DNA from: Gari tellinella
Taxonomy: Eukaryota > Mollusca > Bivalvia > Cardiida > Psammobiidae
NCBI GenBank assembly: GCA_922989275.2
Contig: OV277874.1
Location: 22,556,154 to 22,620,153 of the forward strand
Direction of reading: 5' to 3'
Length of the DNA: 64,000 nt
Both the position numbers and the translations under genes were made by a program. Positions 42,361-51,895 of the stretch are shown here, piece after piece (positions within the stretch are counted from its first letter, which is position 1; the number at the start of each line of letters is the position of its first letter). The notes below the pieces were generated by a model. That model was not told the DNA's origin and did not search any database. It saw nothing but the letters and a program-made list of their open reading frames with translations.

Positions 42361-42459
42361 TGGTTACTGTGAAGAAAACGTAATTCTTTCCCAATAATAA
42401 TGTTTACGCTAAAACTATTATTATCATTTCCCGTTGAACCATACAATAAAATTGCAAGT
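42361..42459 (+). mobile_element. Old family A left fragment
   Basis: TTACTGTGAAGAAAACG then CAATAATAATGTTTACGC and AAAACTATTATTATC. Stops before any hairpin. Confidence 0.6.
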
Positions 42460-42633
42460 TACAGTGGAGAACCCGTTATTTTTTTTAAATAAATGCGTTA
42501 ACGCTAAAACTATTATTTCTATTGCAAACAGTTTGGAGCCAGATCAGTAACCGGGTTGAAACTGTTTGCATAGGAAATGATAGTTTGGGCTAAAAGCGTT
42601 TATTGGGAAAGAATAGCGTATTCTCCTCTATTA
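42460..42633. mobile_element. Mirror-image family A derivative with two left halves
   Basis: Left: ATAAATGCGTTAACGC and AAAACTATTATTTC. Right: ATGATAGTTTGGGC and AAAAGCGTTTATTGGG. Both are the AATAAACGCG side, so the element is an inverted duplication of one half around a shortened hairpin. The right-hand GTTTAAACG side is absent. Confidence 0.85.
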
Positions 42634-42649
42634 CGACTTCATCGAGTCT

Positions 42650-42780
42650 TTTTGCTAATGGAATATTTGCATGTAATGAACCAGTATGGATCATCATGCC
42701 AATTATTATCCTATTGAGATGCAGTGTGAATGAGTGTTGATAATCCAGATAATCAAACATTAGCATCTTTGCAAGCCATT
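42650..42780 (+). repeat. Dispersed repeat O, copy 1
   Basis: GCATGTAATGAACCAGTATG, TCATGCCAATTATTAT, ATTGAGATGCAGTGTG, GTGTTGATAATCCAG and CATCTTTGCAAGCCAT occur in the same order at 57600-57720. Nature unknown. Confidence 0.75.
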
Positions 42781-42782
42781 AA

Positions 42783-43036
42783 TTAACTCATTATCCCCTG
42801 AAACATCCAAATTGACAATTCTAGTTTGCGATAAAAGCTGGTTCAGTTTTGACTATTTATGGTTGTTTGTGTATAATACATAACAAAATGACAAACAGTG
42901 AAGACCCTGATCAGAGGGTTCCTATAGGAACCCTCTGATCAGGGACTTTACTGTTTGCATAGGACAAGTGTACTCTCCAAAGGTACACTTTTGGTAAAGG
43001 ACGCATATATATATTTGTCACTAGGGTTCAATGAGT
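42783..43036 (-). mobile_element. Family E MITE, reverse orientation
   Basis: TTAA then CTCATTATCCCCTGAAAC at the left; GACAATTCTAGTTTGC; hairpin GAAGACCCTGATCAGAGG, GTTCCTATAGGAAC and inverse; right end CACTAGGGTTCAATGAG. The right TTAA is lost. Confidence 0.8.
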
Positions 43037-43050
43037 TCACATCATTATGC

Positions 43051-43304
43051 TACAGTGGAGAATCTGAACATTATTCTTTCCCGTTTAAACGCAAACGTAC
43101 GCAAACGCAAAGCGCTAAAACGTAGAAAAGAACAACTTTTGGACAATTCTGATATTTCATGTTTATCTTGGTGGCAAACAGTTTGGAGCCTGATCAGACG
43201 CCGGGTTACCCGGCGTCTGATCTGGCTCCAAACTGTTTGCACTGCAAATAATAGTTTTAGCGTAAACGCGTTTATTGGGAAAGAATAACAGATTATCTAC
43301 TGTA
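43051..43304 (-). mobile_element. Family A MITE, young, 254 bp
   Basis: The right-side terminus has a 4-bp gain (GAATCTGAACATTATTC). Left-side terminus GATTATCTACTG. Hairpin intact. Confidence 0.96.
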
Positions 43305-43738
43305 TGTATACAAGATGTGGAAAACCAATTAATCGCTCCTGTATAATTCATATAAAATGTGTCGTTTTCAGGGTCAAACTTTTTAAATTTTTAAAGCCTA
43401 GCCAGGTTGAAAAAATGGGGGTCATTTGTGTTATGTAACAAAATTACCATTACTTCAATGACATGACTTATGTTCTGCTACATGTGCATCTTTTGGCAGA
43501 GGGTCCGGCTAAAACAGGGACATGTCCCTTCGGTCCACATAGTTTCTACATAAACCCCTTCTAGGATAGCAGAACTGCCTTGAATCTATTCTCTGGCACC
43601 CACGTAGTACATAAAAAGCCAAAATCAGTGCATATATATTGATAAAATGCAACTTTGAGGCAAACAAAGTTGGCACTTTATCTCGGGGGAACGACTTTTG
43701 ACCATGTTCCATTTCCGGTCTATTTGGTATCCGTAACC
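43305..43738. other. Region without recognised feature
   Basis: Short frames on the minus strand (43509-43712) have no motif. No repeat recognised. Confidence 0.35.
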
Positions 43739-44210
43739 TACAGTGCAGAGGACGTTATTCATTTCCAATAAACGCGTGTACAGTGGAGAATCTGTTATTC
43801 TTTCCCGTTTAAACGCAAACGTACGCAAACGCAAAGCACTAAAACGTAGAAAAGAACAACTTTTAGACAATTCTGATAATTCATGTTTATCTTGGTGGCA
43901 AACAGTTTGGAGCCTGATCAGACGCCGGGTTACCCGGCGTCTGATCTGGCTCCAAACTGTTTGCACTGCAAATAATAGTTTTAGCGTAAACGCGTTTATT
44001 GGGAAAGAATAACAGATTCTCCACTGTATGTTAAGACCTCTATGTTCGTGGAAAAAAGCTTGGAACCTAGTTAGACACCGGATAACCTAGCGTGTGACCA
44101 GACTCCAAAATGTTTGCAACTCAAATAAGAACAAAACGTCCATATTTTCAAAATCATGTCTTTTTCAAATTCATTTTATTTCGTTTGCATTTAGTGTAAT
44201 TTTCCAATAT
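43739..44210 (+). mobile_element. Old family A MITE interrupted by a young A copy
   Basis: CAGTGCAGAGGACGTTATTC at the left, then AATAAACGCG. After the insertion: GCTTGGAACCTAGTTAGAC, GTGTGACCAGACTCC and CGTTTGCATTTAG, fading near 44210. Confidence 0.75.
43779..44028 (-). mobile_element. Family A MITE, young, 250 bp
   Basis: Intact; inserted in the AACGCGTGTA of an older A copy. Confidence 0.97.
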
Positions 44211-44269
44211 ACACATTATATAACTTTGAGCCGCTCCATGCCAAAATTAGTCTTATTGCATTGACATTT

Positions 44270-44303
44270 GTGTAGATCAAGGCCAGCTGGCTTTGATCTA
44301 CAC
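44270..44303. repeat. Small near-perfect palindrome
   Basis: GTGTAGATCAAGGCCAG facing CTGGCTTTGATCTACAC, one mismatch, no loop. A compact 17-bp stem of unknown origin. Confidence 0.8.
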
Positions 44304-44422
44304 TATTAGATACCCACACTCATCTAGAGCATTGTATTTAGCAGTATTATCTACGGTATTTGGCAGCTCAGACAAACTCAGACACGGTGCCTGTGATGAT
44401 AACGGTGTTACACGTAGGTTTG

Positions 44423-44672
44423 TACAGTGGAGAATGTGTTATTCTTTCCCAATAAACGCGTTTACGCTAAAACTATTATTTCCAGTGCAAACAGTTTGGA
44501 GCCAGATCAGACGCCGGGTAACCCGGCGTCTGATCAGGCTCCAAACTGTTTGCCACCAAGATAAACATGAAATATCAGAATTGTCCAAAAGTTGTTCTTT
44601 TCTACGTTTTAGTGTTTTGCGTTTGCGTACGTTTGCGTTTAAACGGGAAAGAATAACAGATTATCCACTGTA
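44423..44672 (+). mobile_element. Family A MITE, young, 250 bp
   Basis: GGAGAATGTG left and GATTATCCACTG right. Hairpin intact. Confidence 0.97.
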
Positions 44673-45529
44673 CAATGTCGCTATGCATAGAGGAAGCTTT
44701 TGTTATGACACGGCTCATATATCAAATACCTTAAAAAGACGTTATCATGTCACCTTACGCTGAGGGAAATGCACACGCTATGTAATACATGTAAAATGAA
44801 AGTATGTTGGAAAATGTAAAATATTTATTGTCACATTTCAAATGCTGAGAGAGTATTTATGACGTATGCAAAAAGTATTTATATGGACGAGACTGTCGCT
44901 TAACTGGGCATTCCAAAATGTCTTGATATTCATACATGTAATATATCCCCCTTAACATTATATATTTCCCAACATGTAAAACACAACATGACGAGGACAG
45001 TCTGTTCAACTGATCAATCCTTGAAACTTCAAATGGACAATTATAGTTTCAGAAAAAAGTATATTATTTAGTCTTAATTGGCAATAAGGGTTGCTTGTCA
45101 ACCATTCATTTTAAAATGACGAACTATGTAGTCTCTGATCGCAGGGACAATAAAAGGAGCCTAAAATTCAAACGTGTCGTTTTATACATTTTATTGTTTT
45201 GTATTTGGGCATAGTCAAATACCATTTTCTGCAACTAGCCTATCTATGTTATTCGAGACTTTGTTTCTGTATTTCTCGTTTCCCCGGTTTCTTCGCGTAC
45301 ATTACATATACTAAACAATTCCCAATTTATAATCCTCAGTTCAATTATACATTGTATATTATACAAACTGCGCTGCAGAATAAAACAATATATTTGATTA
45401 GTTAAAATAGGTCACATAAAATGTCAGCTTTTATGATACATACTCTGATCCAAAAGTGCAATTTAAAATTCCAAACAGCATCCATATACAATAGATTACT
45501 CTTTTACAACCACTACAAAGACGGCTAAC
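44673..45529. other. Region without recognised feature
   Basis: No family recognised. The 68-codon frame 45199-45405 has no known motif. Confidence 0.35.
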
Positions 45530-45684
45530 TGAGAGAGATGAAAGCTTAAAGCAAGGAAACAGTGAAACAGAAAGCTCCTGAAGGAGCTTTCTGTTTAACT
45601 GTCACCTAGCTTTAAACAGTCAATTATCTGAGTCACTAAACATTTAATACAATTTAGTGGTCATGACAGAGAAATCTTACTGTA
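45530..45684 (+). mobile_element. Family J MITE, hairpin and right end
   Basis: GCTTAAAGCAAGGAAACAG, TGAAACAGAAAGCTCC, TGAAGGAGC and the inverse arm through CACCTAGCTTTAAAC. Right end GACAGAGAAATCTTACTG in TA. Confidence 0.7.
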
Positions 45685-45727
45685 AAACTATAACGTAGCT
45701 TAATAATAAGTATTATTGCGTTACAGA

Positions 45728-46005
45728 TAAATCCGATTACTTACAGTGGAGAATCTGTTATTCTTTCCCGTTTAAACGCAAACGTACGCAAACGCAAAAC
45801 ACTAAAACGTAGAAAAGAACAACTTTTGGACAATTCTGATATTTCATGTTTATCTTGGTGGCAAACAGTTTGGAGCCTGATCAGACGCCGGGTTACCCGG
45901 CGTCTGATCTGGCTCCAAACTGTTTGCACTGGAAATAATAGTTTTAGCGTAAACGCGTTTATTGGGAAAGAATAACAGATTCTCCACTGTAAATCCGATT
46001 ACTTA
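45728..46005. repeat. 16-bp direct duplication around a family A copy
   Basis: TAAATCCGATTACTTA occurs exactly at 45728-45743 and again at 45990-46005, sharing TA with each end of the A element between them. Confidence 0.95.
45742..45991 (-). mobile_element. Family A MITE, young, with 16-bp flanking duplication
   Basis: Intact 250-bp copy. AACACTAAAACG in the right-side spacer. Confidence 0.97.
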
Positions 46006-46099
46006 ATTCTCTAAAAGGTTATGTGCTGCTTGCATCAAACTGGCGACTGATCCAATAATTAACTATAGTGTTCAGCAATTAAAGAAAAATACTTTTATG

Positions 46100-46400
46100 A
46101 TCAAGAAAACGGTTTTGATCCTGATTAAGCCGGGTTACCTGGTGTTTGATATAAAGGATATAACTTGTTTGCCAATGCGTGTTGTCCCACACTAAACACA
46201 AGAAAGGTTATAGCCCTCGGTCAATTTAATCAAATAAGATTTGTAGATACAAATTGTATTCTATGAAAATACGTTCATGTAATACTGTTTTGTCGCTGTC
46301 TCTTCCAATTTAATAGGTTTCCCTGGTGCGATCAGAATTCTGTCTCCGTTTTAACATTTTAGCTCAATTTTAGAAGATCTACTTTAGTGAAAAAACGCAA
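46100..46400 (+). repeat. Dispersed repeat Q, copy 1
   Basis: GCCGGGTTACCTGGTGTTTG, AGATTTGTAGATACAAATTG, TATTCTATGAAAATACGTTC, TGTTTTGTCGCTGTCTC, GGTGCGATCAGAAT and TTTTAGAAGATCTAC recur in order at 59005-59260. It also retains a hairpin-core trace. Confidence 0.75.
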
Positions 46401-46591
46401 AAGCAACTGCAACTCATATACAATTGAAACGTATCTTTAAAACCGTTTTGGTGTATCTAAGTTTAATTTTTCTCTGCTCAGTTTCTATTGAATTTTCTTT
46501 GCAAATATTTTGAATTTAGATCGTTAGATCAGCAGTGTGACATCTGCTATTAAAACAAAATATTTGGCATTAAGTGTCATGTTTAACATAG

Positions 46592-46811
46592 TACCGTGGA
46601 GATGAGGTTATTATTTCCCGCAAAAGCATTGCAATAAAATGAAAATCTTCTTGATACTTTTCACTAAAAATGTTAATCTGAGTGGCAAACAATTTTAAAC
46701 CTGATCAGACGCCGGGTGACCCGGCGTCTGATCTGCCTCCAAACTGTTTTTAAAGGAAATAATAGTGTTAGCGTGAACGCGTTTATTGGGATAATAACGT
46801 ATTCCACTGTA
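46592..46811 (-). mobile_element. Old family A MITE, shortened
   Basis: CCGTGGAGATGAGGTTATTA left; the hairpin is kept (ACCTGATCAGACGCCGGGTGACCC with inverse, CTGCCTCC); AGCGTGAACGCG and CGTATTCCACTG right. Confidence 0.85.
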
Positions 46812-46947
46812 CAACGTTAGAGTAGGATATGGAGATAAGAGATCATGCCTGAGGCGTGTATAGATGTTGCGTGTCTTTTATTAGCCATCTAGTTTGTTTT
46901 CAAAGTGTAGTGCTCTCTCCCTACAACAACACCACACGGGAAACAAA

Positions 46948-47039
46948 TAATATGTGTATTGTTCGGAGGTAGTTAATTTAGGGAGGGAAATTAGCTAAAA
47001 TGTGCAAACAGATTAAATTCAAGCTGTTTGTCAGTTGTA
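46948..47039 (+). repeat. Left copy of 92-bp duplication flanking family A
   Basis: TAATATGTGTATTGTTCGG ... GCTGTTTGTCAGTTGTA. The repeat at 47286-47377 differs at about five positions (AACAGATTA/AACTGGTTA, CAGTTGTA/CACTTGTC). Confidence 0.92.
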
Positions 47040-47287
47040 CAGTGGAGAATCTGTTATTCTTTCCCAATAAACGCGTTTACGCTAAAACTATTATTTGCAG
47101 TGCAAACAGTTTGGAGCCATATCAGACGCCAGGTAACCCGGCGTCTGATCAGGCTCCAAACTGTTTGCCACTATGATAAACAAGAAATATCAGAATTGTC
47201 CAAAATTTGTTCTTTTCTACGTTTTAGTGTATTGCGTTTGCGTACGTTTGCGTTTAAACGGGAAAGAATAACAGAGTCTCCACTGTA
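47038..47287 (+). mobile_element. Family A MITE, young, between 92-bp duplications
   Basis: 250 bp; hairpin GCCATATCAGACGCCAGG carries two changes; right spacer TGCCACTATGATAAAC. GAGTCTCCACTG right terminus. Confidence 0.96.
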
Positions 47288-47377
47288 ATATGTGTATTGT
47301 TCGGAGGTAGTTAATTTAGGGAGGGAAATTAGCTAAAATGTGCAAACTGGTTAAATTCAAGCTGTTTGTCACTTGTC
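47286..47377 (+). repeat. Right copy of 92-bp duplication flanking family A
   Basis: Partner of 46948-47039. This copy runs on into the rest of the B element (CACTTGTCATTATG) and is thus the original B segment. Confidence 0.92.
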
Positions 47378-47435
47378 ATTATGTTTTTTTCTTTTAATGT
47401 TTTGTGACTTTGAGAATAACGGCAAACAACAAATT

Positions 47436-47688
47436 TTAACCCTTTCCCTTATAGAAGCGACTTTTAGCAAATTCATTTTATTCATCCGCTGAAGAAAATA
47501 GTTCCAAATTATACCGTAATGAATCTGTGTCATACTTAATACTTTCCTTATTCTAGCAGTTAATGGCTTAAAGCAGGCTGAAAGTAAAGCAGAATGCGCC
47601 TTAGGGCGCATTCTGCTTTACTTTCAACCTGCTTTAAGTAGTCACATATCTTCAATACTAGAAACAATGCTATCAGGTAAAGGGTTAA
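47436..47688 (+). mobile_element. Family C MITE inside family B
   Basis: TTAA both sides; CCCTTTCCCTTATAG left; intact hairpin with CGCCTTAGGGCG centre; GGTAAAGGGTTAA right. Sits in the B segment between CAAACAACAAAT and GCAGA. Confidence 0.93.
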
Positions 47689-47812
47689 GCAGAATATATT
47701 TGGGAACAGTGGCAAACTTTGTTGTAATGAGGGAATCTTTGTTTGGAAAACCGTTGTAGAGAAGGAGCACTATACACACTTATGCAGGAAGGATTATGTT
47801 AATGTGTATGCT

Positions 47813-48356
47813 TTAAAGAGGCTCGCAACCGGATTTAGCATTATAAATAGTAATTTGTAGAATATAATGATGTCAAATGTTTATATAATTGGGTAAGATT
47901 TAATTTAGGAAAATAAATTATTTTAAAAAATGCATTTCAAAAAAATGAAAAAAGAAGCTCTGGTGGGATTCGAACCCGTGACCCTCCTTTACGGAGACAA
48001 ACACGAAAAGGAAACCGCCCAGACCACTCGGCCATGGGCTCTATATTTCTATGGGACCGAATTAACGTACTTCAATGCGTAGCGATGGATAGTGCTTTAT
48101 TCGGCTCGGGTTTATGTCTGAGCCCGTGTTCAATTTCTGTAGAGAAGCAACAACAACAACAATACCGTCGAAAGGCGCTATAGAAAAACGATGTCAAATA
48201 TCTAAAAACTTAAGATTCGATGACGGTTCTTGATATTCTTTTTGGACTGATCATATGTTTCTAATGTTAAAAGCCCAATAATGCCACACATTTGCTTTTA
48301 TTTGAGTATTTTATTTTATTTTGACAAGTACATCATTCGGTTGCGAGTCCCTTTAA
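47813..48356 (-). mobile_element. TTAA element carrying a tRNA-like sequence (family R), copy 1
   Basis: Flanked by TTAA; ends AGAGGCTCGCAACCGGAT and ATTCGGTTGCGAGTCCCT are inverted. 544 bp. Inside, on the minus strand, is a tRNA-like sequence (47953-48045), then an inverted pair (GGCTCGGGTTTATGTCTGAG and GAGCCCG), CAACAACAACAAT and a GCGCTATAG motif. Tail-like GCGCTATA plus CAA repeat recalls SINE 3' ends, but inverted ends and TTAA point to DNA transposition. Copy 2 is at 59278. Confidence 0.8.
47953..48045 (-). pseudogene. tRNA-Ser/Leu-like sequence inside family R
   Basis: On the minus strand: ATGGCCGAGTGGTCTGGGCG fits the A box exactly, ACGGGTTCGAATCCCACC fits the B box and T arm, and the length between them implies a long variable arm as in Ser/Leu tRNAs. 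The acceptor (GAGCCCA against CAGAGCT) does not pair, so it is not a functional tRNA; the polymerase III internal promoter may still work. Confidence 0.7.
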
Positions 48357-48420
48357 CAATTAATACACGTATATTTGCAAATGTCGAATAAAACTTAGAT
48401 TCTGAATGGTAAGCTGTTCA

Positions 48421-48536
48421 TTGCCAGGCTCAAAGGTTATAAAGCTTTTGAGTTAAGTATGGGGTAGTTCTCAAACATTTGATTGGTTAGAGTTGAGCAT
48501 ATGCCCAAATCTGACCAATTCAATGCATGAGAACGA
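48421..48536. repeat. Palindromic repeat P, copy 1
   Basis: TTCTCAAACATTTGATTGG, TTAGAGTTGAGCAT facing ATGCCCAAATCTGACCAAT and GCATGAGAA. Left flank CAAAGGTTATAAAGC is shared, inverted, with the copy at 58905. Confidence 0.75.
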
Positions 48537-49205
48537 TATCAGATTCAACACAGACGCACAAAGTATGACCTTGGACTCCGGTCTGATTTTTCGCTTGATT
48601 AGACGTCAAATTGCAATTGGCTGTTATGACGTCATGATGTATCATATTTTTTTGATATGGTGACTGAATCGGAAAAGCCGAATTTTACAAACTTTGACAC
48701 AACATAACTTTTTTATTAAAAAGGGGATTTTGTGGGACTTTTAGTATGTAATACAGTTTGATCTATATTTTCGAACGGTCGCAAAAAAGTTTCTGTTGCA
48801 ATTAGTTCTACCTCAAGATCTAATTTGACTGGACTAAAGACTAAATTGACTGTTTTGACGTCACTTAGAGTGGCGTCCCCTGTTAAAACAAAATGACGTC
48901 ACGTCATTACGTCGTTGTTGCTATGTAACGTTATTATCATTATTCCTTCTGATGATCGATTGTGAAACCGGTTGAGGTAAAATAAAACATATAAACTATA
49001 GATTTGTCATTATAAATTATAAACGCTTTATTTTTTCCCGTGGTGTGGGATATTTTTCCGCATACTTTAATCTATATATAATATATATATATATTACAGC
49101 GAGCGATCGTTTACATATAGATGCAAGTACGATTTATAAGACAAATGGAGCAGATACATGCAGCAAGAGATGGATTCTTTTTGTTTTGCATTGTCAAATA
49201 TATGA
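48537..49205. other. Unique DNA with TGACGTCA motifs
   Basis: TATGACGTCATGATG at about 48628, TTTTGACGTCACTTAG at about 48853 and AATGACGTCACGTCAT at about 48890 are clustered CRE-like sites. An (AT)n tract lies at 49077-49096. No coding frame is credible. Confidence 0.4.
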
Positions 49206-49550
49206 TATAGAGCACCCCCTCTCTATAACGACATCCAATGGGAGACAAAGAATGTGTACATTGTTCGGAGCGAGTCGTTATAGGGAGGGAAATTGGTTTT
49301 CATTTGCAAACAGCTTTAATCCAGATCAGACGCAGTGTAACGCGGCGTCTGATCTGGATTCCAGCTGTTTGTCACTCGTCATTAATTTATTTTATGTTAC
49401 TTTGAAAAAAAAGGCAGACGACAAATTTAAGCAGACAAAATTGCAGCGGTTAAAGAGTTAGACATAACTGTCCTGTTAAGGGAACTGCGACGAGGGTTGT
49501 TGTAAGGAGGGGGTCGTTGTTCGGAGGGCCGTTATATGGAGGGAACACTT
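49206..49550 (+). mobile_element. Family B MITE
   Basis: GAGCACCCCCTCTCTATAAC left; hairpin TAATCCAGATCAGACGCAG with near inverse; GTCACTCGTCATTAATTT; right end GGAGGGAACACTTG. Confidence 0.9.
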
Positions 49551-49651
49551 GAACACTCAATTACAATGATACAGTCACAACTTCTAACACTTCATCAATC
49601 ATAAACATCACTTGTCTTTTAGAACTCATGTTATAAACTTGATGACACAGT

Positions 49652-49901
49652 TACAGTGGAGAATCTGTTATTCTTTCCCAATAAACGCGTTTACGTTAAA
49701 ACTATTATTTAGAGTGCAAACAGTTTGGAGCCAGATCAGACGCCGGGTAACCCGGCGTCTGATCAGGCTCCCAACTGTTTGCCACCAAGATAAACATGAA
49801 TTATCAGAATTGTCCAAAAGTTGTACTTTTCTACGTTTTAGTACTTTGCGTTTGCGTACGTTTGCGTTTAAACGGGAAAGAATAACAGATTCTCCACTGT
49901 A
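49652..49901 (+). mobile_element. Family A MITE, young, 250 bp
   Basis: Intact; AGAGTGCAAACAG before the hairpin and GGCTCCCAACTG after. Confidence 0.97.
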
Positions 49902-50097
49902 GCTGAACAACAATTCATGTCATACGAGAACAGATAAAATCAGTTTACTAAAATACTTGCAACATTTGGACTGTATGTTTTCCAGCAACTATTCATGAGT
50001 TTGACGATGAGATGTTTTAGGCAGAAATGTCCGGATGCAAAAATGATGTCGGGTAATACGGCGTCTGATGCAGACATATTTTTCTAAGCGGGAGTTA

Positions 50098-50328
50098 TTA
50101 ACCCTATCATGATCAAATTGTCGAGATAAATTTTACCCCTTCACCGCAATATTGTCCTCTGCGTCATTATTGTTGTCTGCAATATCGTTTCAAATTTACA
50201 TTTAAGGCATTTTTGACTGACGAAATTTCGAAACGAGTGTCAAAACAGTTCGGGTCCTGATCAGACGCCGCGGACTCAAGCTGTTTGCAAAACGCATTTT
50301 ATAGTGTCATTAAAAGGGAAAGGGTTAA
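50098..50328 (-). mobile_element. Family D MITE, reverse orientation
   Basis: TTAA, CCCTATCATGATCAAATTG, CCCCTTCACCGCAATATTG, CGAAACGAGTGTCAAAACAG, and a hairpin cut in the middle (GACGCCGCGGACTCAAGC). Right end GGGAAAGGGTTAA. Confidence 0.88.
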
Positions 50329-51062
50329 GGAGAGAGAGGGGAGATTAATACCAATAGAGGACATTTGCAATTTGCGTGAAGTTGGCTGGCAGTTGGTTAT
50401 TGTCAGTTGGATATTCAATAAACAGCTGGCAGTTGGTTATTCAACTGTTTATTCGGCGGTTTTCCCTGAAACGAACGAATAACCAGCTGAATAACCAACT
50501 GCCAGCTGTTTATTCGACCATAAGTCCATATTGACGAATAACCAGCTGAATAACCAACTGCCAGCTGTTTATTCGACCATTGGTTCATTTTGACGAATAA
50601 CCAGCTGAATAACCAACTGCCAGCTGTTTATTCGACCATAGGTCCACATTGACGAATAACCAGATGAATAAACCAACTGCCAGCTGTTTATTCGTAGGTT
50701 TTTCATTGCAGCGAATAAACAGTTGAATAACCAACTGCCAGCTGTTTATTGAATATCCAACTGACAATAACCAACTGCCAGCCAACTTCACGCAAATACA
50801 TTTGCAAACAGTTTGAACTTAGATCAGACACCGCGTAACGCGGTGTCTGATCTAAGTTCAACCTGTTTGTCACTCGTCTTTATGTTTATTCTGTCAACAT
50901 TTCCAATACGTTACTTTGAGGTAAAGCTGCAATAACACATCAAAGCAGACGATATTGCAGCAGTGAAAGCGTAATATATATTTGTCTTTGAACAGCGACA
51001 GGCCTTCTTGTAAGGAGGGAATGGTTGTTCGGAGGGCCTTTTCAGGAAGGGAACTCTGAACT
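50329..51062 (+). mobile_element. Family B MITE split by a large inverted repeat
   Basis: Left part GGAGATTAATACC to ACATTTGCA; right part from ACATTTGCAAACAGTTTG, with hairpin GAACTTAGATCAGACACCGCG and a perfect inverse, then GTCACTCGTCTTTATG and GGAAGGGAACTCTGAA. Left terminus replaced by the family D junction. Confidence 0.8.
50374..50799. repeat. Inverted repeat with 85-bp arms enclosing four 60-bp units
   Basis: Left arm: ATTTGCGTGAAGTTGGCTGG, AGTTGGTTATTGTCAG, ATTCAATAAACAGCTGG, to ACTGTTTATTCG (about 50460). The right arm (50713-50799) is its exact inverse by eye. Between lie units at about 50476, 50536, 50596 and 50655, each GAATAACCAGCTGAATAACC then AACTGCCAGCTGTTTATTCG, separated by short variable spacers (CATAAGTCCATATTGAC and variants). 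Confidence 0.88.
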
Positions 51063-51352
51063 TTGAAACTAGATTTGTCCTTTTGAAATGACAGACGTCA
51101 CAATGTGCTCTGAAGAATATCGGCTAAATATTGCACTAAATTTATTAGAATAATTGTTGACGTTCGTTACAATGAAGATACAGCAATACAATAGAAAAAA
51201 ACACATTAAGGTTTTGCAATAATTGCGAAAACAGTTATTGTTTTAAGTTATGGTAATCTGTATTACTTCCTTTTCGATGCATTATTTATGATTTAATAAC
51301 TAAAAAAATGCAACACAATCGTCTTGTTCTAATTATCAGACCACAAGCACAG

Positions 51353-51459
51353 CACAGGGCCCCGACACGATTAATTTTTAGTGGAAAAAATTGTCAGAAA
51401 GTATATATACTTTCTGACGATTTTTTTCTCTCAAAAAGCAATCGTGTCGCGGCCCTGTG
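51353..51459. repeat. Long palindrome
   Basis: CACAGGGCCCCGACACGATT facing AATCGTGTCGCGGCCCTGTG-like sequence, with an inner stem GTCAGAAAGTATATATACTTTCTGAC written across 51391-51416. The GGGCCC near the ends recalls families H and I. Confidence 0.8.
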
Positions 51460-51552
51460 AAGCACAGTGCATATAGATCTTACTCAATTTTTTAAAAATT
51501 ATTCCTCAATCTTGGTGTACCATTCTTATTATGAAAACTATATGGCATATTC

Positions 51553-51798
51553 CACATCATGATCAAACTATACGGGAGATTTAACCCCTTTACCGCTTTA
51601 TTGTCGTCTACTGCAGTATTGTTGTCTGTAAGACACGTTTCATAGTTAGATTTTAGGCAACACTTATGACTGTTGAAATTTCGAAACGAATGCCAAAATG
51701 TTTTGGTCCTGATCAGACGCCCCGTAACGCGGCGTCTGATCTGGACCTAAACTGTTTGTAAACGCGTTTTAATGCGTCATTGAGAGTGAAATCGTTAA
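51553..51798 (-). mobile_element. Family D MITE, reverse orientation
   Basis: CATCATGATCAAACTATACG, TTTAACCCCTTTACCGC, CGAAACGAATGCC, hairpin TGGTCCTGATCAGACGCC with inverse, and AATGCGTCATTGAGAGTG then GTTAA. Confidence 0.88.
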
Positions 51799-51895
51799 TG
51801 GTTCACAGTTTAAATTTGGAAGTACATGATTGGCAGCATATTCTATGGCTGTTTAAAGAGCTTAAAAATTAAGTCCTACCCATATGCCTTCATTG

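Larger units (their letters stand above)
46917..47774 (+). mobile_element. Family B MITE carrying family A and family C insertions
   Basis: AGTGCTCTCTCCCTACAAC left; GGAGGTAGTTAATTTAGGG; no full hairpin but GATTAAATTCAAGCTG. Interrupted by A (47038-47287) and C (47436-47688). Right end GTAGAGAAGGAGCACTATA. A 92-bp stretch of B is present on both sides of the A copy. Confidence 0.88.

Noticed and set aside
43743..44763. Conserved short-protein family (KRRKEQLLDNSDNSCLSWW type) across the window
   Set aside because: Derived from the minus or plus strand of family A. Conservation follows the DNA repeat, including its noncoding termini.
47953..48045. Functional tRNA gene
   Set aside because: A and B boxes are good, but the acceptor and other stems do not pair and the sequence sits inside a repeated element.
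50476..50700. CRISPR array
   Set aside because: Units of 60 bp with short variable spacers lie inside an inverted repeat in eukaryotic DNA. The repeats derive from the arms and there are no cas genes.
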